Below are positions 54,252 to 61,833 of a stretch of 64,000 nt of DNA, piece by piece. Numbering within the stretch: the stretch's first letter is position 1; each line of letters begins with the position of its first letter. The DNA is taken from NCBI RefSeq assembly GCF_003721595.1, contig NZ_RJJR01000007.1:124001-188000 (forward strand), written 5' to 3'. Both the position numbers and the translations under genes were made by a program. The notes under the pieces were generated by a model. It was given only the letters and a program-made list of their open reading frames with translations, searched no databases and was not told the origin of the DNA. This DNA is from Hanamia caeni. GTDB lineage: Bacteria; Bacteroidota; Bacteroidia; Chitinophagales; Chitinophagaceae.

Positions 54252-55466
54252 TTAAAATAGTCTTAATTGAATGTTTTTCTCTTCGTGAAGGGAAGGCTTC
54301 GCATCTCCAAAAACGGTTTTGCCGCCATATTTCCATGAATCATTTCTTTCCTTTTCAATCACGGAATCCAAATTGTTATCAGGCATAAAATTTTTTTCTG
54401 CCCGCGATGAAATTTCATGGAGTTTTTTTATCGCTATATTTTTTTCAGATACCCCAATTTTTGCTTTGTGAACTGCATTGTGCAAGGTTTGTATTGTTTC
54501 ATCATATACTTTTAAAGGCACCGGAAATGGGTGCCCATCTTTGCCGCCATGCGCAAAAGAAAAACGGGCAGGATCTTTAAACCTTGTAGGCGTGCCATGG
54601 ATTATTTCACTTACCAGGGCCAGGGACTGAATGGTGCGCGGCCCAACGCCCTGTAATAACAACAGAGATTCAAAATCTTTTGGCTGGTGCTCGTGGGCAA
54701 GCCACAATATGCTTCCAAGCCGCTTAAGATTGACGTCTTTGGATGTTACGTCGTGATGCGAAGGCATTTTCAATTGCTGGTAAGTATCGATAATTTTTTC
54801 GGGTATTTCTGAATTGATTTTTAAAATTCCATCCCTTGTGCGGCTGGCTTCTTTGGCAGTAAGATTTAAAATATTTCCCTGGTTGATACCCGCAATACCA
54901 CTGTGTGGCTCTTCCACAAAGGATTGGAGATTTTCAGAATGCCAATGATACCTGCGCGCTAATTTGTCGGTTGTCCGCATTCCCTGTTGAATCACAGTCC
55001 ATTCGCCCGTATTGCTTACAATAAAATTATGCGTGTATAATTGAAAGCCGTCCTGTATAGCTGAATTGTCCACCTTAGCGCTAAGCTTGCTGCATCTTAC
55101 TAATTTATCTCCATTGAGACCTGTGGAATCAGCAATCCTTGTTAATTCAGCAGGTGTTTCTTTCGAAAATTTTCCCTTCCCGCCACAGATGTAAATACCG
55201 AGCTCGCGCGCATGGGGATTAACCGCCCTTTTTAAAGCGCCCATGACTGAAGTCGTAATTCCTGACGAATGCCAATCCATGCCCATCACAGCACCAAAGC
55301 TCTGGAACCAGAAGGGATCAGAGAGCCGGCGTAACATTTCTTCTTTACCATATTCAGTAATGATGGATTGCGTAATGGCAAGGCCCAGCCTAGACATACG
55401 TTCAGCGAGCCATTTAGGCACATATCCATAGTGCAGCGGAAGGTCAGCGGAACCGGATCTTTTCAT
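54252..55466 (-). CDS. DUF763 domain-containing protein
   Basis: A 404-residue cytoplasmic protein starting MKRSGSADLPLHYGYVPKWL, with FGAVMGMDWHSSGITTSVMG, LGIYICGGKGK, and a downstream part SILWLAHEHQPKDFESLLLL that leads into a helix-hairpin-helix-like GVGPRTIQSLALVSEI. This is the DUF763 pattern, known mostly from archaea and scattered bacteria; function unknown, with a possible link to nucleic acids from the HhH-like helix. It has no signal peptide. The gene stands alone. Acquisition by horizontal transfer is possible but the base composition does not stand out by eye. Confidence 0.83.
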   Translation of the reverse strand: MKRSGSADLPLHYGYVPKWLAERMSRLGLAITQSIITEYGKEEMLRRLSDPFWFQSFGAVMGMDWHSSGITTSVMGALKRAVNPHARELGIYICGGKGKFSKETPAELTRIADSTGLNGDKLVRCSKLSAKVDNSAIQDGFQLYTHNFIVSNTGEWTVIQQGMRTTDKLARRYHWHSENLQSFVEEPHSGIAGINQGNILNLTAKEASRTRDGILKINSEIPEKIIDTYQQLKMPSHHDVTSKDVNLKRLGSILWLAHEHQPKDFESLLLLQGVGPRTIQSLALVSEIIHGTPTRFKDPARFSFAHGGKDGHPFPVPLKVYDETIQTLHNAVHKAKIGVSEKNIAIKKLHEISSRAEKNFMPDNNLDSVIEKERNDSWKYGGKTVFGDAKPSLHEEKNIQLRLF

Positions 55467-55556
55467 TAGATAAAAATACGGCTTTCAACAAAGTGGAATC
55501 GTTAAAAAAGTATCGAAATTATGCCAAAGGAACGTTTGTGTTTGACACAAATGCTC

Positions 55557-56945
55557 TTACAATATGCCTAACAATTTCCACATTTTTTTTCTCACCTCAT
55601 TTACTTTGCCATCATAGTTGTTGATAACAAAAGAAAACGTGTATTCGTTACCGTTAGTTCCTTTGATGTAGCCCGTATAAGAAACGACTCCGGTGATGGT
55701 GCCGCTTTTCATTTTGATTCCGCTTATGGTAGGTAAAGCATTGTAGAACGATGAAAACCAGCTCTGCTTGCGCGCATATTCCATTACGGTTACCAGTGAT
55801 TTTGTGGTTACCCGGTTGGAAGGGGAGAGGCCGCTGCCGTCGATAATATTAATGGCGTACGGCTCAATGCCTTTGTCTTTCCAAAAATTATGAATCACAT
55901 TTACGCCGCTATCTGTTACGCCATATCCGGCAAACTGGTAGCCAAGCGTTTTTATCAGCGACTCACCATACAGGTTAATACTTCTTCGGAGAAAATGAAA
56001 AATAATATCGTCCAACGGGGGAGAAGCGTGTGTGTAAAAAACCGTAGCTTTCCCCGGATCATTTTCTTTAGTGTAAGCAGTGGCAAGTTTTTCTACTGGC
56101 TGTTTTTTCACAGAAGCTTCAAGCGTTAAAGCAAGTTGGGCCGCAGCATTGGGCATAGCGCCCGAAATCGTGAAATGATTTTCATTCACGGGTGTAGTGC
56201 CCCTTACATATCCATACTCATCGCCCAATGGTGAATAAATATAATTATTGTCGCCACTCCCTTTTGCCCCTGACGTAACTTTCGATTTCAGGTGCAAACC
56301 GTAAACGAACGAAGGCTTTGTGCCGGTGATCAATACGGGATCGCCCACCTGTTTTCCCGACTTTAAATAAAGATCATATTGATTTTCGCGCCAGTTCAAT
56401 GGCCTCGCACCGGCGCCGTAATAATTTCCAATGTCCTGCCATATCCATCCATCCGGTGTTACTTCACTGTTCCAAATGCTTTCATCTGCCAAAACATGGC
56501 CGGTAATTTCGTGTATGCCTTCCCGTGATGTTGCTTCTTTAAATTCCTCAATGATTTTATCTTCCTTCGTTTCATCATATCGCCAGCTTCCAAGCGTTGG
56601 ATCGCCGGTGCCTTTCAAAATAAGATTTCCATTTAAAACTCCGTTTACTAACTTGCCCGTATAGGCCAGGGTCGTTTTATATCGGTAATCGTGACCTAAT
56701 AAACTGAAGGCAGATGCTGCTGTTATCACCTTTTGGCAACTCGCCGGCGCCACGCCCGTTTCAATATTTTCTTCGGTGACAGTTTTGCCTGTTGTTGTGT
56801 TGATTACATAAAGGCTAATGGTGGCATGACTGAAAGTGGGGTCCGCTTTCATGGTTTTAAAAGCGCTGTTAAACTGGTTTTCTGCGTCCTGTGCAAATGC
56901 GACTGATGAGGCAAGAAGGCAACAAAAGAAAAGTAATTTTTTCAA
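55557..56945 (-). CDS. D-alanyl-D-alanine carboxypeptidase/endopeptidase (S13, DacB-type)
   Basis: A penicillin-binding protein that trims or cleaves peptidoglycan peptides in the periplasm. A TTG at 56945 (not the ATG at 57002) directly precedes a proper signal peptide (KKLLFFCCLLASSVAFAQ), so I take this start; the protein is about 462 residues. The active site is intact: SxxK at residues 69-72 (ASCQK, Ser88-Lys91 in the longer numbering), the S-x-N-type motif near DGSGLSPSNRVT, and KSGT (MKSGTITG). The insertion between SxxK and SxN is long, as in S13 enzymes. A single gene. Confidence 0.92.
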   Translation of the reverse strand: MKKLLFFCCLLASSVAFAQDAENQFNSAFKTMKADPTFSHATISLYVINTTTGKTVTEENIETGVAPASCQKVITAASAFSLLGHDYRYKTTLAYTGKLVNGVLNGNLILKGTGDPTLGSWRYDETKEDKIIEEFKEATSREGIHEITGHVLADESIWNSEVTPDGWIWQDIGNYYGAGARPLNWRENQYDLYLKSGKQVGDPVLITGTKPSFVYGLHLKSKVTSGAKGSGDNNYIYSPLGDEYGYVRGTTPVNENHFTISGAMPNAAAQLALTLEASVKKQPVEKLATAYTKENDPGKATVFYTHASPPLDDIIFHFLRRSINLYGESLIKTLGYQFAGYGVTDSGVNVIHNFWKDKGIEPYAINIIDGSGLSPSNRVTTKSLVTVMEYARKQSWFSSFYNALPTISGIKMKSGTITGVVSYTGYIKGTNGNEYTFSFVINNYDGKVNEVRKKMWKLLGIL

Positions 56946-57082
56946 AATGATAATTTTTGTCCAAAGGTTCAAATCTAAAGATTCTGATGAATTGTTGTGC
57001 ATTCATTTCGAAAATCTGCATAGAAATTCCCTAATAACAATAATTTATACAAACAATTAAACAATTAAACCATGCAACAATG

Positions 57083-57146
57083 AAATAATAAAATAATGAA
57101 ATAATAAAATAATAAAATAATGAAATAATAAAATCATTAAATAATT
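57083..57146. repeat. 8-bp tandem repeat (AAATAATA/AAATAATG) x 8
   Basis: Eight octamer units follow one another: AAATAATA, AAATAATG, AAATAATA, AAATAATA, AAATAATG, AAATAATA, then AAATCATT and AAATAATT, ending 30 bp before the ATG at 57177. A preceding stretch has ACAATTAA repeats (57052-57069). Simple tandem repeats of this length can change copy number by slippage and thereby shift promoter spacing. The fragment TATCTTTA at about 57165-57172 could be the -7 box of the downstream gene. Confidence 0.75.
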
Positions 57147-57176
57147 ATCCCGTTTAAATCTCTATATCTTTAATTT

Positions 57177-57731
57177 ATGAAATCAGAAAAAGAAAAAATG
57201 GTCAGCGGGGAAATGTATAACCCGCTTGATGCAAGGCTTACAGAAGACAGGCAAAAAGCAAGATTGTTGCTGAAGAAGCTGAATGATTCGCTGGGAAGCG
57301 ATGTTCAGACAGGAACAGCCATCTTGAAGCAGCTTCTTCCAAATGCTGGCGATGGAATATGGATACAGCCGCCGTTTTATTGCGACTATGGATATAATAT
57401 AGCTACGGGTAGGAATGTTTTTCTGAATTTTAATTGTGTGATTCTTGATGTGGCGCCCGTCACTATTGGCAGCCGTGTGATGATGGGGCCTAATGTGCAA
57501 ATTTATGCGGCTACCCATCCTTTGGATCATAAAGAAAGAACATCAGGATTAGAATTTGGAAAGCCCGTAATTATTGGCGATGATGTCTGGATTGGTGGCA
57601 GCGCTATCATTTGCCCGGGCGTTTCTATCGGCGAGAAATGCGTGATCGGCGCAGGAAGCGTTGTCACAAAAGATATACCTGCCGGCGTTTTTGCAGCAGG
57701 AAATCCTTGCAAAGTTATCAGGGAATTATAA
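57177..57731 (+). CDS. Sugar O-acetyltransferase (maltose/galactoside type, left-handed beta-helix)
   Basis: A 184-residue cytoplasmic hexapeptide-repeat acetyltransferase of the maa/lacA type, which acetylates sugars with acetyl-CoA. The N-terminal Mac domain is seen (MVSGEMYNPLDARLTEDRQK), then the beta-helix: GDGIWIQPPFYCDYGYNIAT, NVFLNFNCVILDVAPVTIGS, and the catalytic His in QIYAATHPLDHKERTSGLE. The final coils (GASVVTKDIPAGVFAAGNPC-like, read as GAGSVVTKDIPAGVFAAGNP) are standard. Start ATG at 57177; MVSGEM at residue 8 is an alternative. Directly downstream of the octamer repeat. The substrate is unknown. Confidence 0.9.
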   Translation: MKSEKEKMVSGEMYNPLDARLTEDRQKARLLLKKLNDSLGSDVQTGTAILKQLLPNAGDGIWIQPPFYCDYGYNIATGRNVFLNFNCVILDVAPVTIGSRVMMGPNVQIYAATHPLDHKERTSGLEFGKPVIIGDDVWIGGSAIICPGVSIGEKCVIGAGSVVTKDIPAGVFAAGNPCKVIREL

Positions 57732-57779
57732 AGCGGCACTTCAATTAGTTTATAAAATTTTGAATCAAATTTTTGCTTT

Positions 57780-58760
57780 TTAAAACATAACGGCGATCAA
57801 ATCATCTATTGTCATTTTATGAAAATATTTTTCAATCTCGTATTTGCTTAAGATATTCCTGATTTGCTGTTCCTCGTGCGGAATATTTTCCAGCGCTTTT
57901 TCAATTTCAGAAATGTCTTTTTCATTAAAAAAATCTCCATAAATTTTTACTTTCTGAATCACACCTTTATGGACGTTCAGGTTCATCTCTATGGTGCCGC
58001 CTTCTGTCCTGGCGCCTTTTTTAAAATTATAATCCGGCGATTTTCCATAGTTCCATTCCCATGTAGCATATTTCTCATCGCGTATCTTTTGAATGGCAGC
58101 AAGGTCTTCTTCACTGAATTCATAAGAAACACAATCCGCATAGGTAGCAATAATGTGATCCATTATTTTGTGCGTAAACTCTTCCAGCGTAATTGGCGTT
58201 TTCAAATGCTCGCTTATGTTTGTAACCCTTTTGGGAACTGACTTTACTGCCTTATCTGAATATTTCAATGGGTTAATTTTTAAGGCTCCGCTTACGTTTT
58301 TCATTTCAGAAGTAAACAACAAAGTGCCATGATGAAGCACTTTATTTTTAAAGATATGCTCTGCGTTTCCTGAAAATTTTTTTCCGTCGATCGTGAGATC
58401 GTTCCTGCCTTCAAATCTGGCATCTACGCCCAGGCTCTGCAACACTTCCAGTATTGGCAAAGTATATTTTTTGAAATCCACCATTTCAGAGCTGTCACCC
58501 GTTTTGGTGAACGAATAATTAAGGTTACCCATATCATGATACACCGCGCCGCCGCCGGAAAGCCGTCTCACCACTTTGATACCGTGTTCTTTTACATAAT
58601 CTACGTTTATCTCCGACAAGGTATTCTGATGCTTGCCCACGATAATCGCATTATCATTCTGCCAAAGCATAAAACAATCTTCATTGATGTGTTTAAAAAT
58701 ATATTCGTCGGTCGCAATATTGAAATACGGGTCAACAGAACGATGGTAAATACAAAGCAT
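57780..58760 (-). CDS. lplA: Lipoate-protein ligase
   Basis: LplA activates lipoate with ATP and attaches it to the lipoyl domains of 2-oxoacid dehydrogenases and GcvH. The N-terminal fold shows PYFNIATDEYIF and WQNDNAIIVGKHQNTLSEIN, then the signature RRLSGGGAVYHDMGNLNYSF and the catalytic-lysine region FSGNAEHIFKNKVLHHGTLL. The C-terminal accessory domain is present (ARTEGGTIEMNLNVHKGVI). I place the start at the ATG 58760, 326 residues: the alternative TTG at 58775 overlaps a -7 box (58773-58780) and so cannot easily be in the transcript. Confidence 0.93.
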   Translation of the reverse strand: MLCIYHRSVDPYFNIATDEYIFKHINEDCFMLWQNDNAIIVGKHQNTLSEINVDYVKEHGIKVVRRLSGGGAVYHDMGNLNYSFTKTGDSSEMVDFKKYTLPILEVLQSLGVDARFEGRNDLTIDGKKFSGNAEHIFKNKVLHHGTLLFTSEMKNVSGALKINPLKYSDKAVKSVPKRVTNISEHLKTPITLEEFTHKIMDHIIATYADCVSYEFSEEDLAAIQKIRDEKYATWEWNYGKSPDYNFKKGARTEGGTIEMNLNVHKGVIQKVKIYGDFFNEKDISEIEKALENIPHEEQQIRNILSKYEIEKYFHKMTIDDLIAVMF

Positions 58761-58772
58761 TTTGGTTTTGAC

Positions 58773-58780
58773 CAAAAGTA
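58773..58780 (-). promoter_or_regulatory. -7 box of lplA; decides the start codon
   Basis: The minus strand reads TACTTTTG (58780-58773), an exact TAnnTTTG match, 12 bp before the ATG at 58760. The alternative TTG start at 58775 falls inside this box, so the ATG is favoured. No -33 box is recognised. A copy of the A-rich motif lies further upstream (58815-58830). Confidence 0.45.
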
Positions 58781-58927
58781 ATAAAGGTTAATTAAAATGT
58801 TAAGTGATTGTCAACAGTAGACAAACAAATAATTTATGTTTTCATTTTGTCCGGGACAAACCAACTACCCAATCAACCAACATAAAAAAAACAGCAAAAA
58901 ATATTTTGATAGCTAATAAATATTTTC

Positions 58928-58935
58928 TTACTTTG
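58928..58935 (+). promoter_or_regulatory. Candidate -7 box of the small membrane-protein gene
   Basis: TTACTTTG, 23 bp upstream of the ATG at 58959; identical to the octamer before fabI (33379-33386). Confidence 0.35.
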
Positions 58936-58958
58936 TATTTCAAAGTACTTTTAATAAA

Positions 58959-59156
58959 ATGAAATCAGAAATTATTTTAAAAAGCAAAATGAGCAAAATG
59001 CTTTCCCTTCTGACAGTGGTTTTAGGAATTGTGCTGCTTATTTATATGATTATGGTAGAAGATGAACCCGGCGCGTTGCCGTTGTTATTAATCGTTACCG
59101 GCGTGGTATGGTTTATTATAAGCAGAAACCAAATTAAAAAGAAAGTGCAACAATGA
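58959..59156 (+). CDS. Small two-segment membrane protein
   Basis: A 65-residue protein with two hydrophobic segments (MLSLLTVVLGIVLLIYMIMV and LPLLLIVTGVVWFIIS) separated by an acidic loop (VEDEPGA), and a basic C-terminus (RNQIKKKVQQ). Both ends are predicted cytoplasmic. I do not recognise the family. It is probably transcribed with the DUF2975 gene 61 bp downstream; both are small membrane proteins. Confidence 0.7.
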   Translation: MKSEIILKSKMSKMLSLLTVVLGIVLLIYMIMVEDEPGALPLLLIVTGVVWFIISRNQIKKKVQQ

Positions 59157-59217
59157 TAATGTAAACTTTAAGATTGTTGGGGAGATTACTTTGAAATGAG
59201 AAAAAATTGCCACCAAA

Positions 59218-59694
59218 ATGAAAAAGATATCAATAATATTTTTCCGGGCCCTAATCGTCATTACCGGTATTGCCGTGTTTGTTATGCTAATCAGGTTTCC
59301 GTTAACTGAGGGAAGAGCTGCACACCTGGACTTGTTCAGCATCTACTTTGACCCATTTATTCTTTATGGATACGCCGCATCCATTTCTTTTTTTATTGCA
59401 CTGTATAACGGTTTCAAACTGCTTGGATATTTCGGCCAGCATCAACTTTTGTCGTCTAACGCAGTGAAGGCTTTAAAGAATATCAGGTTTTGGGCAATCT
59501 TATTTAGCATTTCAATTGCGATGGCAGGAATATTTATAGCACTGTTCCACAATAAAGAAGATGACCCTGCGGGATTTCTCGCTATTTGCATAGTGGTTAC
59601 TTTCGCCTCCGCCGTGATTGCTACTATTGCGGCAATATTTCAGAAACGTTTGCAGAGCGCAATAGCTATGAACGCTGAAAATGACAACATTTAG
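59218..59694 (+). CDS. DUF2975 family membrane protein
   Basis: A 158-residue inner-membrane protein with four hydrophobic segments: FFRALIVITGIAVFVMLI, FILYGYAASISFFIALYNGF, NIRFWAILFSISIAMAGIFI and ICIVVTFASAVIATIAAIF. The mid-protein segment LLGYFGQHQLLSSNAVKALK, with its K-x-I-R-x-W continuation, is the DUF2975 hallmark. These genes are usually followed by a small XRE-type regulator (YozG-like), which is absent here: the next gene is on the opposite strand, 10 bp away. Function unknown. Confidence 0.83.
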   Translation: MKKISIIFFRALIVITGIAVFVMLIRFPLTEGRAAHLDLFSIYFDPFILYGYAASISFFIALYNGFKLLGYFGQHQLLSSNAVKALKNIRFWAILFSISIAMAGIFIALFHNKEDDPAGFLAICIVVTFASAVIATIAAIFQKRLQSAIAMNAENDNI

Positions 59695-59704
59695 TAAAGA
59701 ATCT

Positions 59705-60169
59705 TTATTTGTTTATCAGCTTACTGGCTGATTTTCGGATAATGTCGTCCTGGTGTGCTGCCGATATTTTTTTCAGGCGCGCTTTGAACTGATCTGCCAT
59801 CTTTAGATCATGTACAGCACTGATACCCATTTTGAGTACGCCTGAATCATTATCATTCATAATTTTTTGCAGGACAGCATTAGCGGATGCCGGTGACAAT
59901 TTTTTAGCGCCAAAGCCTGCAGCGATCCTTACCGTTGCAAATTTATTGGACGCGGCTTCGGCGAGAATGTTAGGAACTGATTTATCGTTTATGAATCCCG
60001 CGAGGTAGGCCGCTTTGGTAGCCAAATTTTCATCATCGGTTTTTATTAATTCCTGTAAAATAGGGAGGCTTGCAGGGCCAAATTTGGCAGCACCTGCAGG
60101 ATAATCCAGTTCATCCTGTCTTAAAAAACTTATCAGCTCCTGGTTTAACTTATCGTTATTTGATTGCAT
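59705..60169 (-). CDS. HEAT-repeat protein
   Basis: 154 residues from the ATG at 60169 (the frame extends to 60193, overlapping the end of the upstream gene). It is composed of HEAT-like helical repeats, e.g. FGPASLPILQELIKTDDENL, ATKAAYLAGFINDKSVPNIL and ATVRIAAGFGAKKLSPASAN. No signal peptide or catalytic motif. It starts 20 bp after the stop of the LGFP/metzincin gene on the same strand, so the two are likely co-transcribed and may work together, although this is context only. Confidence 0.78.
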   Translation of the reverse strand: MQSNNDKLNQELISFLRQDELDYPAGAAKFGPASLPILQELIKTDDENLATKAAYLAGFINDKSVPNILAEAASNKFATVRIAAGFGAKKLSPASANAVLQKIMNDNDSGVLKMGISAVHDLKMADQFKARLKKISAAHQDDIIRKSASKLINK

Positions 60170-60189
60170 TTTCTTTATTTTTAAGTGAT

Positions 60190-61452
60190 TCAAATCGCAG
60201 TACTCAGATTACTCCCGATCATTGAACTTATTTCTGAAGAAATCAGATCCGGCGGCGGATTCGTAATATTGAAGGTGCCGTTCCCTGTCATTAGCCTATT
60301 GTTATCATCGACATGTCTTAGAGATAAAACATGCCCTAATTCATGTCCGAGTGTCCACCTTGACGCGCTTCTTACAACTACGGCCCCTGGCCTGCCTGAT
60401 GGATAAGCTGCACATCCGTTGTAGGCCGGTATCGTACTTCTCACGAAATATACAACGGCTTCGTTAGCACCTACAAAATTACGGTGACCAAAGAGCGAAA
60501 CCTGTTCTGAAGTAGTGCTTCCCATAGTGCAACCACCAACATCTACGTCCTCTAAAGAAGGAAGACTAAGGTTTTCAGTTGTAACCCAGTCTACCCTTAT
60601 TCCTGCTATAGCATACACTTCCTGCATTGCCGCAAATTGCTCATTGAGTGTAAAAGTAACAGGCGCTACCAGACATTTTACGTGCACCCGATATTTTTCC
60701 TTTAATACTCTGACGCCTGCTGTAGGCGACCAATAAATGCTGCCTGTTTGAAAATGAGATATTCGTCCAACGCCACCATACACAGGCAATTCATCAGAAA
60801 TAGGATATTTAAGCGTGCTCTTTTCCCACCCGATGGAAGCCCAGTAATTGCGTATGGCACCATGTACTTCGTGCGCGCCGGTCGCCGGGCTCCAGTAAAT
60901 ACTGCCTCCCTGGAAGTGATTGTACCTACCTATTCCGTCCGGACACGTTGATTCATTGGTAAGCGGGTACTTCAAAAAACTTTGCTCCCATCCCAGGGCT
61001 GCATATTTATTTCTTATGTCGCCGTGCAATTCCCAGGCCCCGGTCGCCGGGCTCCAATAAATGCTTCCTCCCTGGAAATGATTGAATCTACCTACTCCGT
61101 CAGGACATTTGCTTTCATCCGTGAGCGGGTAGCCTAGAAAACTTTTTTCCCAGCCCAATGAAGACCACCTTGAACGGATTAGGCCATGAACTTCATGAGC
61201 GGCCGTTTGCGGGTGCCAGTAAATAGAGCCATTGGCATAATGCTGGTACTTGCCTACGCCGTCCGGACAGGTATTAATTCCGGTAAGCGCAGCGCCTAAC
61301 CACCCTGATGCGCCACCCAATGAATTATATTTTAATGTGATTGGATGCAAAAATTTAAAAACATCCGGGTCAATCCTGATGTGGTCAAGAATAGGATTGG
61401 CCTTAACTTCCGTGATTTTTTTAAGCTTTGATGTTGAGATTGATTTAGACAT
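60190..61452 (-). CDS. LGFP-repeat protein with C-terminal metzincin-like peptidase domain
   Basis: A 420-residue protein. Residues about 42-250 hold four LGFP-type repeats (WLGAALTGINTCPDGVGKYQ, SFLGYPLTDESKCPDGVGRF, SFLKYPLTNESTCPDGIGRY, STLKYPISDELPVYGGVGRI, each followed by GSIYW-P-T). LGFP repeats are linked to cell-wall or polysaccharide binding in actinobacteria. Residues about 260-400 form a zinc-peptidase domain with HELGHVLSLRH: His370, Glu371, His374 and His380 fit HExxHxxxxxH, with Met388 (RLMTG) as the Met-turn. There is no N-terminal signal peptide and no recognisable T9SS tail, so the route out of the cell, if any, is unclear. Followed by a HEAT-repeat gene. Confidence 0.82.
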   Translation of the reverse strand: MSKSISTSKLKKITEVKANPILDHIRIDPDVFKFLHPITLKYNSLGGASGWLGAALTGINTCPDGVGKYQHYANGSIYWHPQTAAHEVHGLIRSRWSSLGWEKSFLGYPLTDESKCPDGVGRFNHFQGGSIYWSPATGAWELHGDIRNKYAALGWEQSFLKYPLTNESTCPDGIGRYNHFQGGSIYWSPATGAHEVHGAIRNYWASIGWEKSTLKYPISDELPVYGGVGRISHFQTGSIYWSPTAGVRVLKEKYRVHVKCLVAPVTFTLNEQFAAMQEVYAIAGIRVDWVTTENLSLPSLEDVDVGGCTMGSTTSEQVSLFGHRNFVGANEAVVYFVRSTIPAYNGCAAYPSGRPGAVVVRSASRWTLGHELGHVLSLRHVDDNNRLMTGNGTFNITNPPPDLISSEISSMIGSNLSTAI

Positions 61453-61833
61453 TTGGGGAATATTTTGGGATGAGAAGCGTGAAGTATATTTTCCTAATTT
61501 TTAAATATAAAATTAAAATAGTATACGAATTCTTTCGAATTAGCAAGCGGGATTATTTATTGGGTAAACGGGGTATTATCAAAAGCAAATGGTGAAATTA
61601 ACTTCTACTAATCAGGCACGCGCCGATTTATCCTATGCGGTGTAGCACGGAGAAGCAGAACCGGATTCTAAAATTCACGGGCAGTCCTTATTTTCTTCCC
61701 ATAAAAAAAATCATTATTATACGTTGCTTTACTGGGTTTCGATTTTTAAATGAAGCCCAAATATCAATTGAAGGCAGATAGCCATCCGGTACATTTACGA
61801 TGAATAGTTACGAAAAATAAAAATGTCTTCACA
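61453..61833. other. Gene-free region between the LGFP gene and the desaturase
   Basis: About 380 bp. A weak stem, GGGTTTC..GAAGCCC (near 61734-61760), lacks a T-tract. I see no gene, RNA or promoter box. Confidence 0.4.

Noticed and set aside
61734..61760. Stem GGGTTTC..GAAGCCC as terminator
   Set aside because: A wobble pair, a long loop and no T-tract on either side.
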